Notes: generated from the letters alone by a model not told the origin. Positions 26,093 through 35,544 are shown, counted from the first letter of the stretch. The stretch: 64,000 nucleotides of DNA from Ekhidna lutea (GCF_900188325.1 NZ_FZPD01000007.1:1-64000); one strand, 5' to 3'. Translations and numbers: made by a program.

Positions 26093-26926
26093 TTGAGATC
26101 TACTTATCAACTAATACTAGTTTCCTTTTTGATACTGAGTTGTTCTAGTTCAACAACAGAAGAATCCAGTGAACGTCGTACTATCGATAGTCTTTATTCA
26201 AGTGATATGTCCTACTTGGCCCTTTTGAACTCAGAGGACAAAAGATATATTCTGACCATACTTCAGGATACACTTCACATTTTAGATTCAACAATAGCTT
26301 CGGAAGGTTACCATACCCCTTTGATTAATATGTCTTGGTCAGACTTGGCTTTGACCGTCAAAGTTGATAATGATTTTGGTGATAACATAAGAGAATTGAA
26401 ATTTGACTACTCATCAAACTATACACCTAAAAAAGATCCAAAAACAAAGATCAGTCAGATAACACTCACAGATAAGATTTACTTGTCTGGTTCAGAGAGA
26501 CATTTTAACAATAGTGAGAATTGTGAATTCTATTTTCCATGTGACTGCTGCATGGGTAAGTTACTGTTCACTAGTGCTAGTAACTATATGCTTGTCAACT
26601 ATTGTATGTCCGACTTTGTAGTGACCAAAGGAACCTATGAGATGAGAGACGGAAGTATAACCCTGAACTCCGACGGATCACGAATTGATGTAAAGTACAA
26701 CTATGAGCGTGAGGCTAACCCAGATGCAAAGCCAGCTTTTTTCGTAGAGGGCTCAACAACTTCAGGATATCAACTCAACTACAGAATTGATACCTGTACG
26801 CGAACTATGCTAGTAAGCGAACGGGATAACGGAACATTTATCGCAATAGAGACGGATTTACAGTTAACAGATGAACTTGAACATCTAAAGGAGTTTCAAC
26901 TAGCAGAACTCCTGGAATTGAAATGA
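26093..26926 (+). CDS. Lipoprotein of unknown function (cargo gene 3)
   Basis: From a TTG at 26093 the product is 277 residues and opens with a lipoprotein signal: LILVSFLILSCSSS, with the Cys as lipid site. An ATG at 25991 would add 34 residues before the signal, which is less plausible and would start right at the possible cassette junction. The mature part is rich in Ser, Thr and Asp, with a CEFYFPCDCCMGK cysteine cluster near the middle and a late CTRTMLVSERDNGT. I do not recognise the family. The next intergenic element begins right at its stop codon. Confidence 0.55.
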   Translation: MRSTYQLILVSFLILSCSSSTTEESSERRTIDSLYSSDMSYLALLNSEDKRYILTILQDTLHILDSTIASEGYHTPLINMSWSDLALTVKVDNDFGDNIRELKFDYSSNYTPKKDPKTKISQITLTDKIYLSGSERHFNNSENCEFYFPCDCCMGKLLFTSASNYMLVNYCMSDFVVTKGTYEMRDGSITLNSDGSRIDVKYNYEREANPDAKPAFFVEGSTTSGYQLNYRIDTCTRTMLVSERDNGTFIAIETDLQLTDELEHLKEFQLAELLELK

Positions 26927-26927
26927 A

Positions 26928-27139
26928 GCTGATAACAATTGCTAGCACGAATGCGCCTGAGTGCTATTCACAAATTTTATCTGATCTTCACAGCTCCGCT
27001 ACCCACCTGCCTGCCGGCAGGCAGGTTCTGAAAGTGTCTGCTCTCCTAGCAACTTTGGTGCTTCTGGCATTTGTCTTTTAGAAGCATTTTTCCTTAGATA
27101 GCTTTTGAGGGTGGTGCACCTTCGTTACTTTTAGTGGCA
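26928..27139. repeat. attC-like intergenic element, copy C
   Basis: A 212-bp noncoding element that opens AGCTGATAACAATTGCTAGC and ends TTTTAGTGGCA before the junction TTGTACTCA. It shares CCGCTACCC and TTCTGAAA with copy B and GTGTCTGCTC with copy U. A perfect 22-bp palindrome at 27005-27026 (CTGCC/GGCAG-type) sits in its middle and looks like a later insertion of the REP-like family seen at 18601-18739. Confidence 0.5.
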
Positions 27140-27162
27140 TTGTACTCAATTAAAACTACACA

Positions 27163-27597
27163 ATGGATTCAAAATTCTACATACCCAGCGGACAAGGAGA
27201 AAACTATGACTACTCGCAGGATCACTGCTTTATCAAAGTTTCATCCAAAGACACTAATGGTGAATTATGCTTGATTGAGGACACAATTAAACCTGGCTTC
27301 CATCTAAAAAGACATCATCATAAAATAATGACAGAAGTGTTTTATATGCTGGAAGGTGAAATGGAATTGATTTTTGACGATAGTACAATTCTGCTAAAAT
27401 CTGGAGATACGATCACAGTAGCTCCTAATGTCTGGCATGAGGCTAGATGCAGTAAAGGTGGTAAGATGCTCACCATTTTCAAAAATGGTCAGTTCGATGT
27501 TTTCCTGGAACAGCTTTCTACAATGTCACAAGAGGATTTTTCCAACGTTGAATTGATGAAATCGTTTTCGGCTAAATTCGATATTTACGAAGAGTAA
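27163..27597 (+). CDS. Cupin-domain protein (cargo gene 4)
   Basis: The 144-residue protein is a single cupin barrel: HHHKIMTEVFYMLEGE carries the first metal-binding motif, and GDTITVAPNVWHEARC the second (final His). A small-molecule enzyme or sensor role is possible; substrate unknown. It is flanked by a perfect 9-bp inverted repeat, TTGTACTCA (27140-27148) and TGAGTACAA (27601-27609), which marks it as a second cassette-like unit. Confidence 0.75.
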   Translation: MDSKFYIPSGQGENYDYSQDHCFIKVSSKDTNGELCLIEDTIKPGFHLKRHHHKIMTEVFYMLEGEMELIFDDSTILLKSGDTITVAPNVWHEARCSKGGKMLTIFKNGQFDVFLEQLSTMSQEDFSNVELMKSFSAKFDIYEE

Positions 27598-27600
27598 AAC

Positions 27601-27768
27601 TGAGTACAACAAACGATTTTGTGGTATGATAAACTTTTTTCTGAAACTTGTTTTAATCAGTTTGGCAAATACCTAGAAATCCCATCTTCATCGAAAACCG
27701 TTTTTGATTTTAATAGCCAATTGCCTTTTATCCCATCATTTAGTTAGCTTAGTGAAATCTCATTTTTG
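27601..27768. repeat. attC-like intergenic element, copy D
   Basis: A 168-bp noncoding stretch that opens TGAGTACAACAAACG, directly after the cupin gene, and ends near CATTTTTG before TTAACGCCTAGCC. It shares TTCTGAAACTT (27639-27649) with copy B and has TAGTTAGCTTAGTG near its end. It is shorter and more diverged than copies A-C, and marks the downstream edge of the cargo block. Confidence 0.4.
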
Positions 27769-27791
27769 TTAACGCCTAGCCAATTAAAACC

Positions 27792-29219
27792 ATGAAAAGA
27801 ATCATTGCAATAGCTTTCATCGCTATTTTCAGTTTAACACTATCAAATCAAACCATAGCCCAAGTCAAAATCTCCAAAGTGCCCATAGAATGGCTGGCTG
27901 GGGAACAGCCTAAACTACTTAGTGCTATGGCCAATTCGCCATCTTCCAGAGAGCAATTGGCAGGTAATAGTAGAAGCCTAACCTCTCTTGCCGGAGGCTG
28001 GCATGCACAGGCCATTAGTCAATACAAAGACTATGTATATGTCGCATTCAGTGACGGCACAAAGGGAAAAGGAGACCTTGCTGTTGGAGAAAAGAACCCT
28101 GCAGGAAAGCTTTGGATCTACAATATAAAAACCAAGGAGAGTAAAATTATTGACCTGGAGAAAGGATACGCTCATCCATGTTCCATTCAGATCACAGGGA
28201 ATTACCTGGCTATTACGACAGAAGCAGAATATGGAGTGAGTCAGGGTCTTGGTGTAGAGCGAGAAAGACGTTCATTGATTCAGATTTTCGATCTTTCAAA
28301 AGATCCCAATTGTTCGGTGGAAGTAGGAAGAATTTCACAGGATGACACAAACAGTGGAGGCGGTGGCCTTACGTATAGTCCGGTGAACAAGTGCTGGTAT
28401 ATGCTGGTGGATATGCTCAACCATAAAAAGGTAGCTTTATATAAGACCACTGATGAAAAATTAGATTCCTGGCAAAAGGAACCAGTAGCCTACTACAAAA
28501 GGTATGGAACAGGTGCAGGCCTAAACCTGATCACTGCCTCTGACAATTCCATCTGGGGTCTGTACTATGGGAATTCTGAACTTCACGGAAAGAATCTGGA
28601 AAATTTCGATATCGCATCAGACCATGTGAGGCTGTTTAAAATCATGAACCCGGATGGTAAAACTGTGGCGCAGCGGGATGTTTACAAGCAAATAGTAAAC
28701 GTAAGCTCACCGCGTGTAAAAGGTGCGGGAGAGCTACTTGCAGATAGACCTGGAATGCGATTTGGAGCAAGCCTAAGGTATGAGGGGAGCAATCTTGAAT
28801 TGCTTGTATGCCAGCGGAACATGAATGAAATATTCAACATTGATAGAGTCCCTCTAAAAGAGGGGAACCGATCACAAGTAATGTTTGCCAATCTTGCAAA
28901 AGCAAAAGGTGAGATTTACGCGTCTTCAGTTTCAAATGCTTCTCAAAGCTTTCACCTCAAGAAAAATCAATCAGAATCAGAGAGTGTGATCCTACAATCA
29001 CCTATTAAAGGCGATGTTAACTACTTCTCAGAAAAAAGTGTTTCTTCGTCCGGTTTTGGAGGACTTAAGAGCCTGAAGAAGGCAGTTGAGTGGACCGATG
29101 CTTTGGAAGCACAATCTAACGCACCATTGGTTTTCTTTTACCTTGAAGGGCTCACAGATATTAATGCTCAAATGATTGAGTTTAAAGCTGAAAAAGAAAC
29201 TGACACTAAACTAGAATAG
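27792..29219 (+). CDS. Secreted protein of unknown function
   Basis: The 475-residue protein has a signal peptide (about 1-23, cleaved near TIAQV). Segments such as AQAISQYKDYVYVAFSDG, GKLWIYNIKTKESKIIDL and GGGGLTYSPVNKCWYMLVDM recur in a way that suggests a beta-propeller of perhaps six blades. I do not recognise a named family or catalytic residues. It follows the last cassette-like element but has no matching inverted repeat after its stop, so it is probably ordinary chromosome. It converges on the TIGR02757 gene with a 12-bp gap. Confidence 0.6.
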   Translation: MKRIIAIAFIAIFSLTLSNQTIAQVKISKVPIEWLAGEQPKLLSAMANSPSSREQLAGNSRSLTSLAGGWHAQAISQYKDYVYVAFSDGTKGKGDLAVGEKNPAGKLWIYNIKTKESKIIDLEKGYAHPCSIQITGNYLAITTEAEYGVSQGLGVERERRSLIQIFDLSKDPNCSVEVGRISQDDTNSGGGGLTYSPVNKCWYMLVDMLNHKKVALYKTTDEKLDSWQKEPVAYYKRYGTGAGLNLITASDNSIWGLYYGNSELHGKNLENFDIASDHVRLFKIMNPDGKTVAQRDVYKQIVNVSSPRVKGAGELLADRPGMRFGASLRYEGSNLELLVCQRNMNEIFNIDRVPLKEGNRSQVMFANLAKAKGEIYASSVSNASQSFHLKKNQSESESVILQSPIKGDVNYFSEKSVSSSGFGGLKSLKKAVEWTDALEAQSNAPLVFFYLEGLTDINAQMIEFKAEKETDTKLE

Positions 29220-29231
29220 AAGTATGGGAGG

Positions 29232-30002
29232 CTAAAATTTCTCCTCCACTCCTAATCCAAATAAGGCAAAATCATATTTAACTGGATCCAATGGGTCCAG
29301 TTTTTTTAGGTTTTGAGTAAGCTCTTTGGCTGTCAGCCAATCTGTTTGCTTCCGCTTGATCAATCCCAGCTTACGAGCAACTCTATCTACATGAAGATCG
29401 CAAGGACAAACCAATTGATCGGGCTTTATTTTTTTCCAAATCCCAAAATCAACTCCTTTATCATCTTGTCTCACCATCCAGCGAAGAAACATGTTGATCC
29501 GCTTACATGCAGATTTACGTGCCGGATTCGGAATGTGTTTGTAAGTGCGGACCGGATGATCGGGCAAGGAGAAAAACAGTTCAAAAAAATGTGTCAGCAT
29601 GGCTTCCATCTGTGCACCTTCACCAAGGTTTCCCACAAATGCCTCCTCCAGGGAATCGTGTCTTTCATAAAACCAACGAAAGAAATAAAGAAAATAAAGG
29701 GCATCTGTGCTGTTGAACGTCCGGTGCTTAAAAGCAAGGAAGGGCTTTAGGTCATTCTCTGAGTAATTAAGGACGAACTCATGAGGCTTGTCATCCATTA
29801 ACCTAAGAAATTCATGGCTCTTATTGATGATCGTTTTTCGCTGACCCCATGCAAAGACAGCAGCCATAAGTCCGGCTATCTCTATGTCTTGCTTCTTTGT
29901 AAAAGAATGCGGAATACATACCGGATCGTTCGCAATAAACCCGGGCTGATTATACTCCTCAACCTTTAAGTCTAAAAAGTCCTTTAGCTGATGTTGGTTC
30001 AC
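29232..30002 (-). CDS. TIGR02757 family (DUF2400) protein
   Basis: The 256-residue protein matches the TIGR02757/DUF2400 family over its length: IANDPVCIPHSFTKKQDIEI, AAVFAWGQRKTIINKSHEFL, KRINMFLRWMVRQDDKGVD and LVCPCDLHVDRVARKLGL. The late motifs resemble the HhH-like DNA glycosylase fold, so a DNA-related role is possible but unproven. It starts inside the stop of the LysM gene (4-bp ATGA overlap), so the two are translated together. Confidence 0.85.
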   Translation of the reverse strand: MNQHQLKDFLDLKVEEYNQPGFIANDPVCIPHSFTKKQDIEIAGLMAAVFAWGQRKTIINKSHEFLRLMDDKPHEFVLNYSENDLKPFLAFKHRTFNSTDALYFLYFFRWFYERHDSLEEAFVGNLGEGAQMEAMLTHFFELFFSLPDHPVRTYKHIPNPARKSACKRINMFLRWMVRQDDKGVDFGIWKKIKPDQLVCPCDLHVDRVARKLGLIKRKQTDWLTAKELTQNLKKLDPLDPVKYDFALFGLGVEEKF

Positions 30003-31027
30003 TGCTGATTGTATGAAACCTCAACACGAGATTTAGAATCGAGTATGCCCAGCTGATCATAAGCCGGCTGAGAGAGTCTAAGTAACAAGTTTTTATTCAA
30101 CCCTGTATTGGGGAGCTTGCCTACCACTTTTACATGGACCACCTGATTGTTCATAAGATTTCTCACCTCCAGGTTAGTTCCAATTGGCAGTGTGCGATGA
30201 AGCGCCAAATATCTTGAAGTATTCATCGTTTGGATCACCGAAGCTACTCCCTCTTCATATACTCTTCTGAATCCTTTTTCATCAATCTGAGTTCGTACTT
30301 TTTCTTTCGGTGCATTGATTGATGAGGTATCTCCCTCCTTCGATTCTTTAAAAAAAAGCTGCTGCCCAATCTTCAGGTAATCGCTTCTCATATTATTCCA
30401 AACCTTCAAACTATCTATACTTACTCCAATTTTATGTGCTATTGTCGATAAGGTTTCGCCAGTTTGGACCAGGTATTTTCCAAAATCAGCGTAGGGATCG
30501 CTTTCCACATCCACACTGTCTTCTTCAACTTCCTCAATAACTGTAGGTGAGGTCTCTTTCTTCACCTCGTCCTTTCTGGTGTCAGGCTCAGCATCTTTGC
30601 TAAGCTTAAGCTGCATCCCCGGAGAAATATTGTTATCTGGCAGATTATTCCATCTTCGCAAGTCTTTTAACTTAACATCATGTTTGCGTGAAATACTATA
30701 GAGGGTTTCGCCCAGCTCAACTATATGAATTCCATCAGAAGATGAAGGTTTTTCGACCACAACCGCCTGAACCGGATTTTCACTTTCAATCAGGACATAA
30801 ATGACCTGACCTATTTCAATCCTATTGTCAACGATTTGATTGTGCTTAACAATTCCATGTACCGATCCGCCGTATCGTCTTGCTATTGAATAGATAGTTT
30901 CCTCCTCTTCAACCTGATGAACGACGAACATGCCTTCTTCCCGCTGTTCTGCTCTCAAGCTATCCATGGAATTTGCCAGAGAAACAAATCCCAAAAACAT
31001 ACTAGCCAGTGTAAACGCAAACTTCAT
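29999..31027 (-). CDS. LysM-repeat secreted protein with RlpA-like double-psi beta-barrel
   Basis: After a signal peptide (about 1-20) there are three LysM domains. They begin near FVVHQVEEEETIYSIARRYG, IHIVELGETLYSISRKH and YLVQTGETLSTIAHKIG. The last 95 residues (from about 245) look like a double-psi beta-barrel: EGVASVIQTMNTSRYLALHR and PIGTNLEVRNLMNNQVVHVK. LysM binds peptidoglycan; RlpA-like barrels act on denuded glycan strands or play a structural role. It overlaps the upstream gene by 26 bp and the downstream gene by 4 bp, so the three genes form one unit. Confidence 0.85.
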   Translation of the reverse strand: MKFAFTLASMFLGFVSLANSMDSLRAEQREEGMFVVHQVEEEETIYSIARRYGGSVHGIVKHNQIVDNRIEIGQVIYVLIESENPVQAVVVEKPSSSDGIHIVELGETLYSISRKHDVKLKDLRRWNNLPDNNISPGMQLKLSKDAEPDTRKDEVKKETSPTVIEEVEEDSVDVESDPYADFGKYLVQTGETLSTIAHKIGVSIDSLKVWNNMRSDYLKIGQQLFFKESKEGDTSSINAPKEKVRTQIDEKGFRRVYEEGVASVIQTMNTSRYLALHRTLPIGTNLEVRNLMNNQVVHVKVVGKLPNTGLNKNLLLRLSQPAYDQLGILDSKSRVEVSYNQQ

Positions 31028-31637
31028 TTCGATTTTTTATAAATATTAATTGATCTTGAAATACAAAAAATGCGCCAGGTGAGAATCCTTTCATTGCAGT
31101 GTCCTGTTTCAGCTTCCACTTCTTCTCCTCTCCTTCCAAAAGCAGCAAATATCGATCATATCCACCACCAGAACGAAGATAGTAGCTGATTATGATTTTA
31201 TCATCCCACTCTAGGTATTCGCAAGACAATGGTAGCTCCAACGCAAGAAAGGATGCAACAGTTTTATGGTACGCAGTTCCTTGTTCATAAACATTTGGAG
31301 GCCAAATAGCTGGTGTTTTCTCCGGTATTGCGTCAACCTTGCTCAAGGTATCATCACCCCATTGCATTTTAAAATACGATTGATTAGCAGGGTCATTCTG
31401 ATCTTCGTATTTCACAAAATAGATTTCTTGCTCATATACATCCATCATTTGGCTCCACCATGAGTTACTAACTGACTGAGTTGCTGCTTTAAGCTCATTT
31501 AGATCTATCTGAACGAGCTGGATTGTTCGATTTTTCACATCTCTTACATCGAGGTATAAGATTTTGGATTCCTCATCCAGTACAGTTCCCCATACTACAC
31601 CTTCCAGTTTGATTTGATTTACAGAATCGGGAATCAT
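31002..31637 (-). CDS. Hypothetical protein, possibly DUF4905 family
   Basis: The 211-residue protein has no signal peptide or membrane segment. It is rich in paired beta strands with aromatic residues (GVVWGTVLDEESKILYLDVR, SFLALELPLSCEYLEWDDKI, YYLRSGGGYDRYLLLLEGEE), as in the Bacteroidota DUF4905 group, to which I assign it tentatively. Its end overlaps the LysM gene by 26 bp. Function unknown. Confidence 0.6.
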   Translation of the reverse strand: MIPDSVNQIKLEGVVWGTVLDEESKILYLDVRDVKNRTIQLVQIDLNELKAATQSVSNSWWSQMMDVYEQEIYFVKYEDQNDPANQSYFKMQWGDDTLSKVDAIPEKTPAIWPPNVYEQGTAYHKTVASFLALELPLSCEYLEWDDKIIISYYLRSGGGYDRYLLLLEGEEKKWKLKQDTAMKGFSPGAFFVFQDQLIFIKNRNEVCVYTG

Positions 31638-31737
31638 TCACCAGAGAAAATTAGTCGCTCGTTCAATTTTAGGATAACTTTAACCTCCGTTCTTCAGTTT
31701 CAAAGTTGAAGCTTTTGTATGGATTTATGTATCTATT

Positions 31738-33072
31738 ATGAGAAAACTATTTGCACTACTTGCATTGCTCTTTTCATCCATTTTAATGGCACAGGACAAT
31801 GAAAAACCCACGGTTCTTCACCTGAAAATTAATGATGTCATTGATCCAAGAACAAACCGCTATTCAGAGCTTGGCCTAGAAAGAGCAGAGGAAATTGGTG
31901 CTGATTATGTAATACTTGAATTGGACACGTATGGAGGCGCCCTCAATGATGCCGACGATATTCGTACCCGAATACTGAATTATGAACGACCCATTTTTGC
32001 TTTTATCAATAAAGATGCCGCCTCTGCCGGCGCGCTGATTTCGATAGCATGTGATAGTATCTACATGGCGAAAGGGTCAAGTATTGGCGCTGCGACTGTA
32101 GTAACTCAAGACGGAGCTGCTGCTCCGGACAAATACCAGTCATATATGAGATCTATTATGCGATCTACTGCAGAAGCTAAAGGTCGAGACCCCCGAATGG
32201 CCGAAGCAATGGTGGATGAGGATATTGAGCTGGATAGCATAGCTTCAGAGGGCAAAATCCTCACACTTTCTACTTCTGAAGCTATCAAATTCGGCTTCTG
32301 TGAAGCAGAAGTCAGCAGCATTGATGACATCATGAGTCGAGTGGGTGTGAATGAATATGAGCTGGAAGAATTTAATCTTGGGGCAACAGAAAAAATTATA
32401 TCCCTTTTTCTCAACCCGTTTGTTAGTGGCATCCTAATCCTGATTATCATAGGTGGGATTTATTTTGAGCTACAGACGCCCGGTGTTGGATTTCCAATAT
32501 TGGCCTCTCTTATAGCAGTCATCCTCTACTTCGTACCAAACTACCTGAATGGGCTCGCAGAAAATTGGGAAATTATCCTGTTTGGAGTTGGTGTCATTCT
32601 TATCGCGATGGAGGTTTTTGTTATCCCAGGATTTGGAATCGCGGGAATCGCAGGATTGATATGCACAATTGGGTCTTTGGTCTTAGTAATGTTAAACAAT
32701 GATGTATTCGATTTTTCTTTCGTTGGCGAAGAGCAAATTTTTATCTCTGTTACTACAGTTATTGCAGGTATGTTGGGCGCCATAGTAGTTATGTTTTTTG
32801 GAGGTGCAAGACTTCTCAATAGTAATGTTTTCAAACGTATTGCTTTACAAGAAGTACAAAACAAAGATGAAGGATATACTTCTACCTTTTACAAATCAAA
32901 ATCACTTGTGGGTAAGAAGGGAAAGACATTTACCCGCCTCAGACCTAGTGGGCGCATTGAAATAGAAGGTGAAATCTATGATGCATTTACCAGGGGTAAT
33001 TTCATCGATGAAGGAGTGGAAATTGTTGTTGTCTCAGATGAAGGTACTAGTTTAAAAGTGAAGGAGGCTTAA
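31738..33072 (+). CDS. NfeD-family membrane protein with ClpP-like serine protease domain
   Basis: The 444-residue protein has a signal peptide (1-18), a ClpP/SppA-like protease domain (about 25-210) and four to five membrane helices (about 225-355). A C-terminal soluble NfeD OB-fold follows (KGKTFTRLRPSGRIEIEGE). The expected catalytic pair is visible: Ser96 in DAASAGA and Lys132 in PDKYQSYMRS. This is the long NfeD1b type, which cleaves or regulates membrane proteins, often with a stomatin partner; no stomatin gene is adjacent. The start is the ATG at 31738. Confidence 0.85.
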   Translation: MRKLFALLALLFSSILMAQDNEKPTVLHLKINDVIDPRTNRYSELGLERAEEIGADYVILELDTYGGALNDADDIRTRILNYERPIFAFINKDAASAGALISIACDSIYMAKGSSIGAATVVTQDGAAAPDKYQSYMRSIMRSTAEAKGRDPRMAEAMVDEDIELDSIASEGKILTLSTSEAIKFGFCEAEVSSIDDIMSRVGVNEYELEEFNLGATEKIISLFLNPFVSGILILIIIGGIYFELQTPGVGFPILASLIAVILYFVPNYLNGLAENWEIILFGVGVILIAMEVFVIPGFGIAGIAGLICTIGSLVLVMLNNDVFDFSFVGEEQIFISVTTVIAGMLGAIVVMFFGGARLLNSNVFKRIALQEVQNKDEGYTSTFYKSKSLVGKKGKTFTRLRPSGRIEIEGEIYDAFTRGNFIDEGVEIVVVSDEGTSLKVKEA

Positions 33073-33155
33073 GTCTTTAATCACAGAAAAATCTGAGAAA
33101 TAACATTGAGCTTTCTGAGTTATTCTCTGCGTCCTTTGTGGTTACATTTGTGGAC

Positions 33156-33332
33156 ATGAAGCTATTCCCAACCCTTATCTGGACATTCACCATATTGGCG
33201 TTCGCTTTTCTTTTCTTCTCATTACGAACTGAAACCAACCAATTAATTTATAGTTTAGTCGCTTTGGGCATGTGGGGCATAGCATTTTTACTCAACAAGT
33301 TTAAACCCGGTGAAAAAGAGAAGGAAACATAA
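33156..33332 (+). CDS. Small two-helix membrane protein
   Basis: From the ATG at 33156 this is 58 residues with two membrane helices (about 5-22 and 30-48) and a charged C-terminus (KPGEKEKET). A start at 33138 would add six residues with no gain. I do not recognise the family. Its 3' end overlaps the GTG start of the DUF3667 gene by 23 bp. Confidence 0.55.
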   Translation: MKLFPTLIWTFTILAFAFLFFSLRTETNQLIYSLVALGMWGIAFLLNKFKPGEKEKET

Positions 33333-34272
33333 AGCTTGCCTCAATTGCGGTGAGCTACTTCAACAAAAACATAATTATTGCCCTAACTGCGGTCAGGAAA
33401 ACACTGACAACCATGTGAGTATTGGGCTTTTACTCAGGGAGTTTACCTCTAATTTCTTTTCATTGGATTCGCGGTTTGGAAGGAGTTTTAAACCTTTTCT
33501 AATTAGACCCGGGGACTTAACCAATGCTTTTAATCAAGGTAGAAGAGTACTCTATGCCAATCCCATTCGCTGGTACCTGGTTATCAGTATTTTCCATTTT
33601 TTCTTCCTCTCCAAAGTATTTGAGCCTACAATCAAGGATAAGCAGCAACGAACTTTTATTGGTGAAGACCTGGAGTTATCTGAAGCAGAGTTTGACAGCC
33701 TATATAATATAACTGACACGACAGATTCATGGCCTTTTTCAAACGAGCAACAGAAGCTAGTCAATCATCTGATAAACCATTCCAGTTTGCCTGATGAAAA
33801 AATTTATGACACATTGAAGTTGGAGCGGTCATGGATAAGTGAATTTGCTACGAAGAAATCAATCAGGATATCCAGAGAGACAACTGCTTCATTAAACGCT
33901 TACATCTTACGCCAAATCCCTATAATCATATTCTTTATTCTCCCCATTTACGCCTTTTTACTTAAACTATTCTTTTGGCGTAAGGGGCTCTATATTAAAC
34001 ATTTGATCCACTCCCTTCACTTACACTCTTTCTTTTTCTTCGTCTTAGGATGGATATGGGTTATTGCTTTGTTCTACACTCCTTTGAAAGATTCGGTAGG
34101 AAGTATTGCTTCCCTTATAACCATTATCTACATCGTCATAAGCTTCAAACGTGTCTATCAGCAAAAAACGATTTGGTGTATCCTTAAGCTTTTTATGATC
34201 GGTTTGATCTATGCGATACTCCTGGGAATCACGCTCCTGCTAGGCGTATTACTATCCCTGGCTTTGTTTTAG
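33310..34272 (+). CDS. DUF3667 family membrane protein with zinc ribbon
   Basis: The 320-residue protein starts with a CxxC zinc ribbon (ACLNCGE ... [10 protein letters not shown]). The DUF3667 signature follows: [20 protein letters not shown] and [18 protein letters not shown]. It then has five or so membrane helices. Function is unknown; the family is common in Bacteroidota. The start is GTG at 33310, inside the upstream small gene. The 3' end overlaps the end of convergent hemL by 21 bp. Confidence 0.8.
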   Translation: MKKRRKHKACLNCGELLQQKHNYCPNCGQENTDNHVSIGLLLREFTSNFFSLDSRFGRSFKPFLIRPGDLTNAFNQGRRVLYANPIRWYLVISIFHFFFLSKVFEPTIKDKQQRTFIGEDLELSEAEFDSLYNITDTTDSWPFSNEQQKLVNHLINHSSLPDEKIYDTLKLERSWISEFATKKSIRISRETTASLNAYILRQIPIIIFFILPIYAFLLKLFFWRKGLYIKHLIHSLHLHSFFFFVLGWIWVIALFYTPLKDSVGSIASLITIIYIVISFKRVYQQKTIWCILKLFMIGLIYAILLGITLLLGVLLSLALF

Positions 34273-35544
34273 AAATTGATCAAACGTTTGAATGATTTTC
34301 TGCACTTCTTCACCACCAATACAGGTTGAAATAAACCAGGTTTCAAATTGTGATGGTGGCAGGTAAACGCCATTTTCAAGATTAAACCTAAAATATTTAC
34401 CAAAAAGCTCAGTATCACATGATTTTGCAGTTTCAAAGTCAAATACTTTTTGATCAGTGAAAAATAAACTGATCATACTCCCAATCTGGTTCATAGTGTA
34501 GTTTAGCTTGTGCTTTTTCAGCACTTTCTGATAACCTTCCAGTATCTGCTTTGTTGTTTTTTCCAGATCAGTATAAACCTCAGGGTTCTCATTAAGGTAG
34601 CTGAGCTGCGCATAACCTGCAGCCATTGCTACCGGGTTTCCCGATAATGTCCCAGCTTGATAAACAGGTCCTTGTGGAGATACAAAATCCATGATGTCTT
34701 TCCTACCACCATAAGCCCCCACCGGCATTCCTCCACCGATAATTTTCCCCAGTGTGGTTAAATCTGGCTTAATTCCATAGACTTCCTGAGCTCCTCCTTT
34801 GGCAAGACGAAATCCGGACATTACCTCATCAAATATCAACACGATCCCTTCTTCGTCGCATAGCGATCGCAATCCTTCTAAAAATCCTGAATTTGGCAAC
34901 ACACACCCCATATTTCCAGGTACAGGCTCTATGATGATAGCAGCTATTTCACCTTTATTTGATGCCGTTACTTCTTTTACCTTTTCAAGATCATTGAAAG
35001 GTGCCAGAAGTGTATCCTTAGCTGTTCCCTCTGTCACTCCAGGGCTATTAGGTATACCCATGGTAGCTGCTCCACTACCGGCGGCAATCAAGAATGAGTC
35101 ACCATGGCCGTGGTAACATCCTTCAAATTTTAAGACTTTATCACGCTTAGTAAATCCGCGCGCTAAACGAATTGCAGACATGGTAGCCTCAGTGCCCGAG
35201 TTTACCATCCGCACCTTCTCAATGGAAGGAACCATCTCAGTGATCAATTCGGCTAGTTCAACTTCCATTCGACTTGGAGCTCCAAAGGATGGGGAACCAA
35301 TCACTGCTTTGAAAATTGCTTCTTCTACTTGTTTATTAGCATGCCCAAGGATCATAGGGCCCCAGCTATTGATCAAATCCAGATAGGCGTTTCCATCCTC
35401 ATCATACATGTATGCACCTTCGGCTTTTGCAAAAAAAATGGGGTCACCCCCCACCGCTTTAAAAGCCCGAACCGGTGAGTTTACTCCACCCGGTATATAG
35501 TCTTGTGCTCGCTCAAAAAGTTCTTTACTTGTCGCTATATTCAT
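34252..35544 (-). CDS. hemL: Glutamate-1-semialdehyde 2,1-aminomutase HemL
   Basis: HemL makes 5-aminolevulinate, the first committed tetrapyrrole precursor. The protein is a PLP fold-type I enzyme. It has [18 protein letters not shown] at the N-terminus, [27 protein letters not shown], the [10 protein letters not shown] aspartate, and the PLP lysine in [15 protein letters not shown] chose the ATG at 35544 (430 residues) because it has a GAAGGAT ribosome site about 5 bp upstream; a TTG at 35556 adds four residues. Its start overlaps the end of the upstream TPR/binding-protein gene by 20 bp. Confidence 0.95.
   Translation of the reverse strand: MNIATSKELFERAQDYIPGGVNSPVRAFKAVGGDPIFFAKAEGAYMYDEDGNAYLDLINSWGPMILGHANKQVEEAIFKAVIGSPSFGAPSRMEVELAELITEMVPSIEKVRMVNSGTEATMSAIRLARGFTKRDKVLKFEGCYHGHGDSFLIAAGSGAATMGIPNSPGVTEGTAKDTLLAPFNDLEKVKEVTASNKGEIAAIIIEPVPGNMGCVLPNSGFLEGLRSLCDEEGIVLIFDEVMSGFRLAKGGAQEVYGIKPDLTTLGKIIGGGMPVGAYGGRKDIMDFVSPQGPVYQAGTLSGNPVAMAAGYAQLSYLNENPEVYTDLEKTTKQILEGYQKVLKKHKLNYTMNQIGSMISLFFTDQKVFDFETAKSCDTELFGKYFRFNLENGVYLPPSQFETWFISTCIGGEEVQKIIQTFDQFLKQSQG

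Noticed and set aside
23665-27768. Integron integrase gene
   Set aside because: No tyrosine-recombinase-like frame exists near the cargo block or anywhere in the window; the nearby genes are AsmA-like and a secreted protein.
29313-29750. 145-residue open frame opposite the TIGR02757 gene
   Set aside because: Antisense shadow of a well-supported gene; no family resemblance.
34252-34272. Overlap of hemL and the DUF3667 gene as a sign of a wrong gene call
   Set aside because: Both C-termini fit their families; short convergent overlaps also occur at 9715-9737, so it is ordinary compaction.
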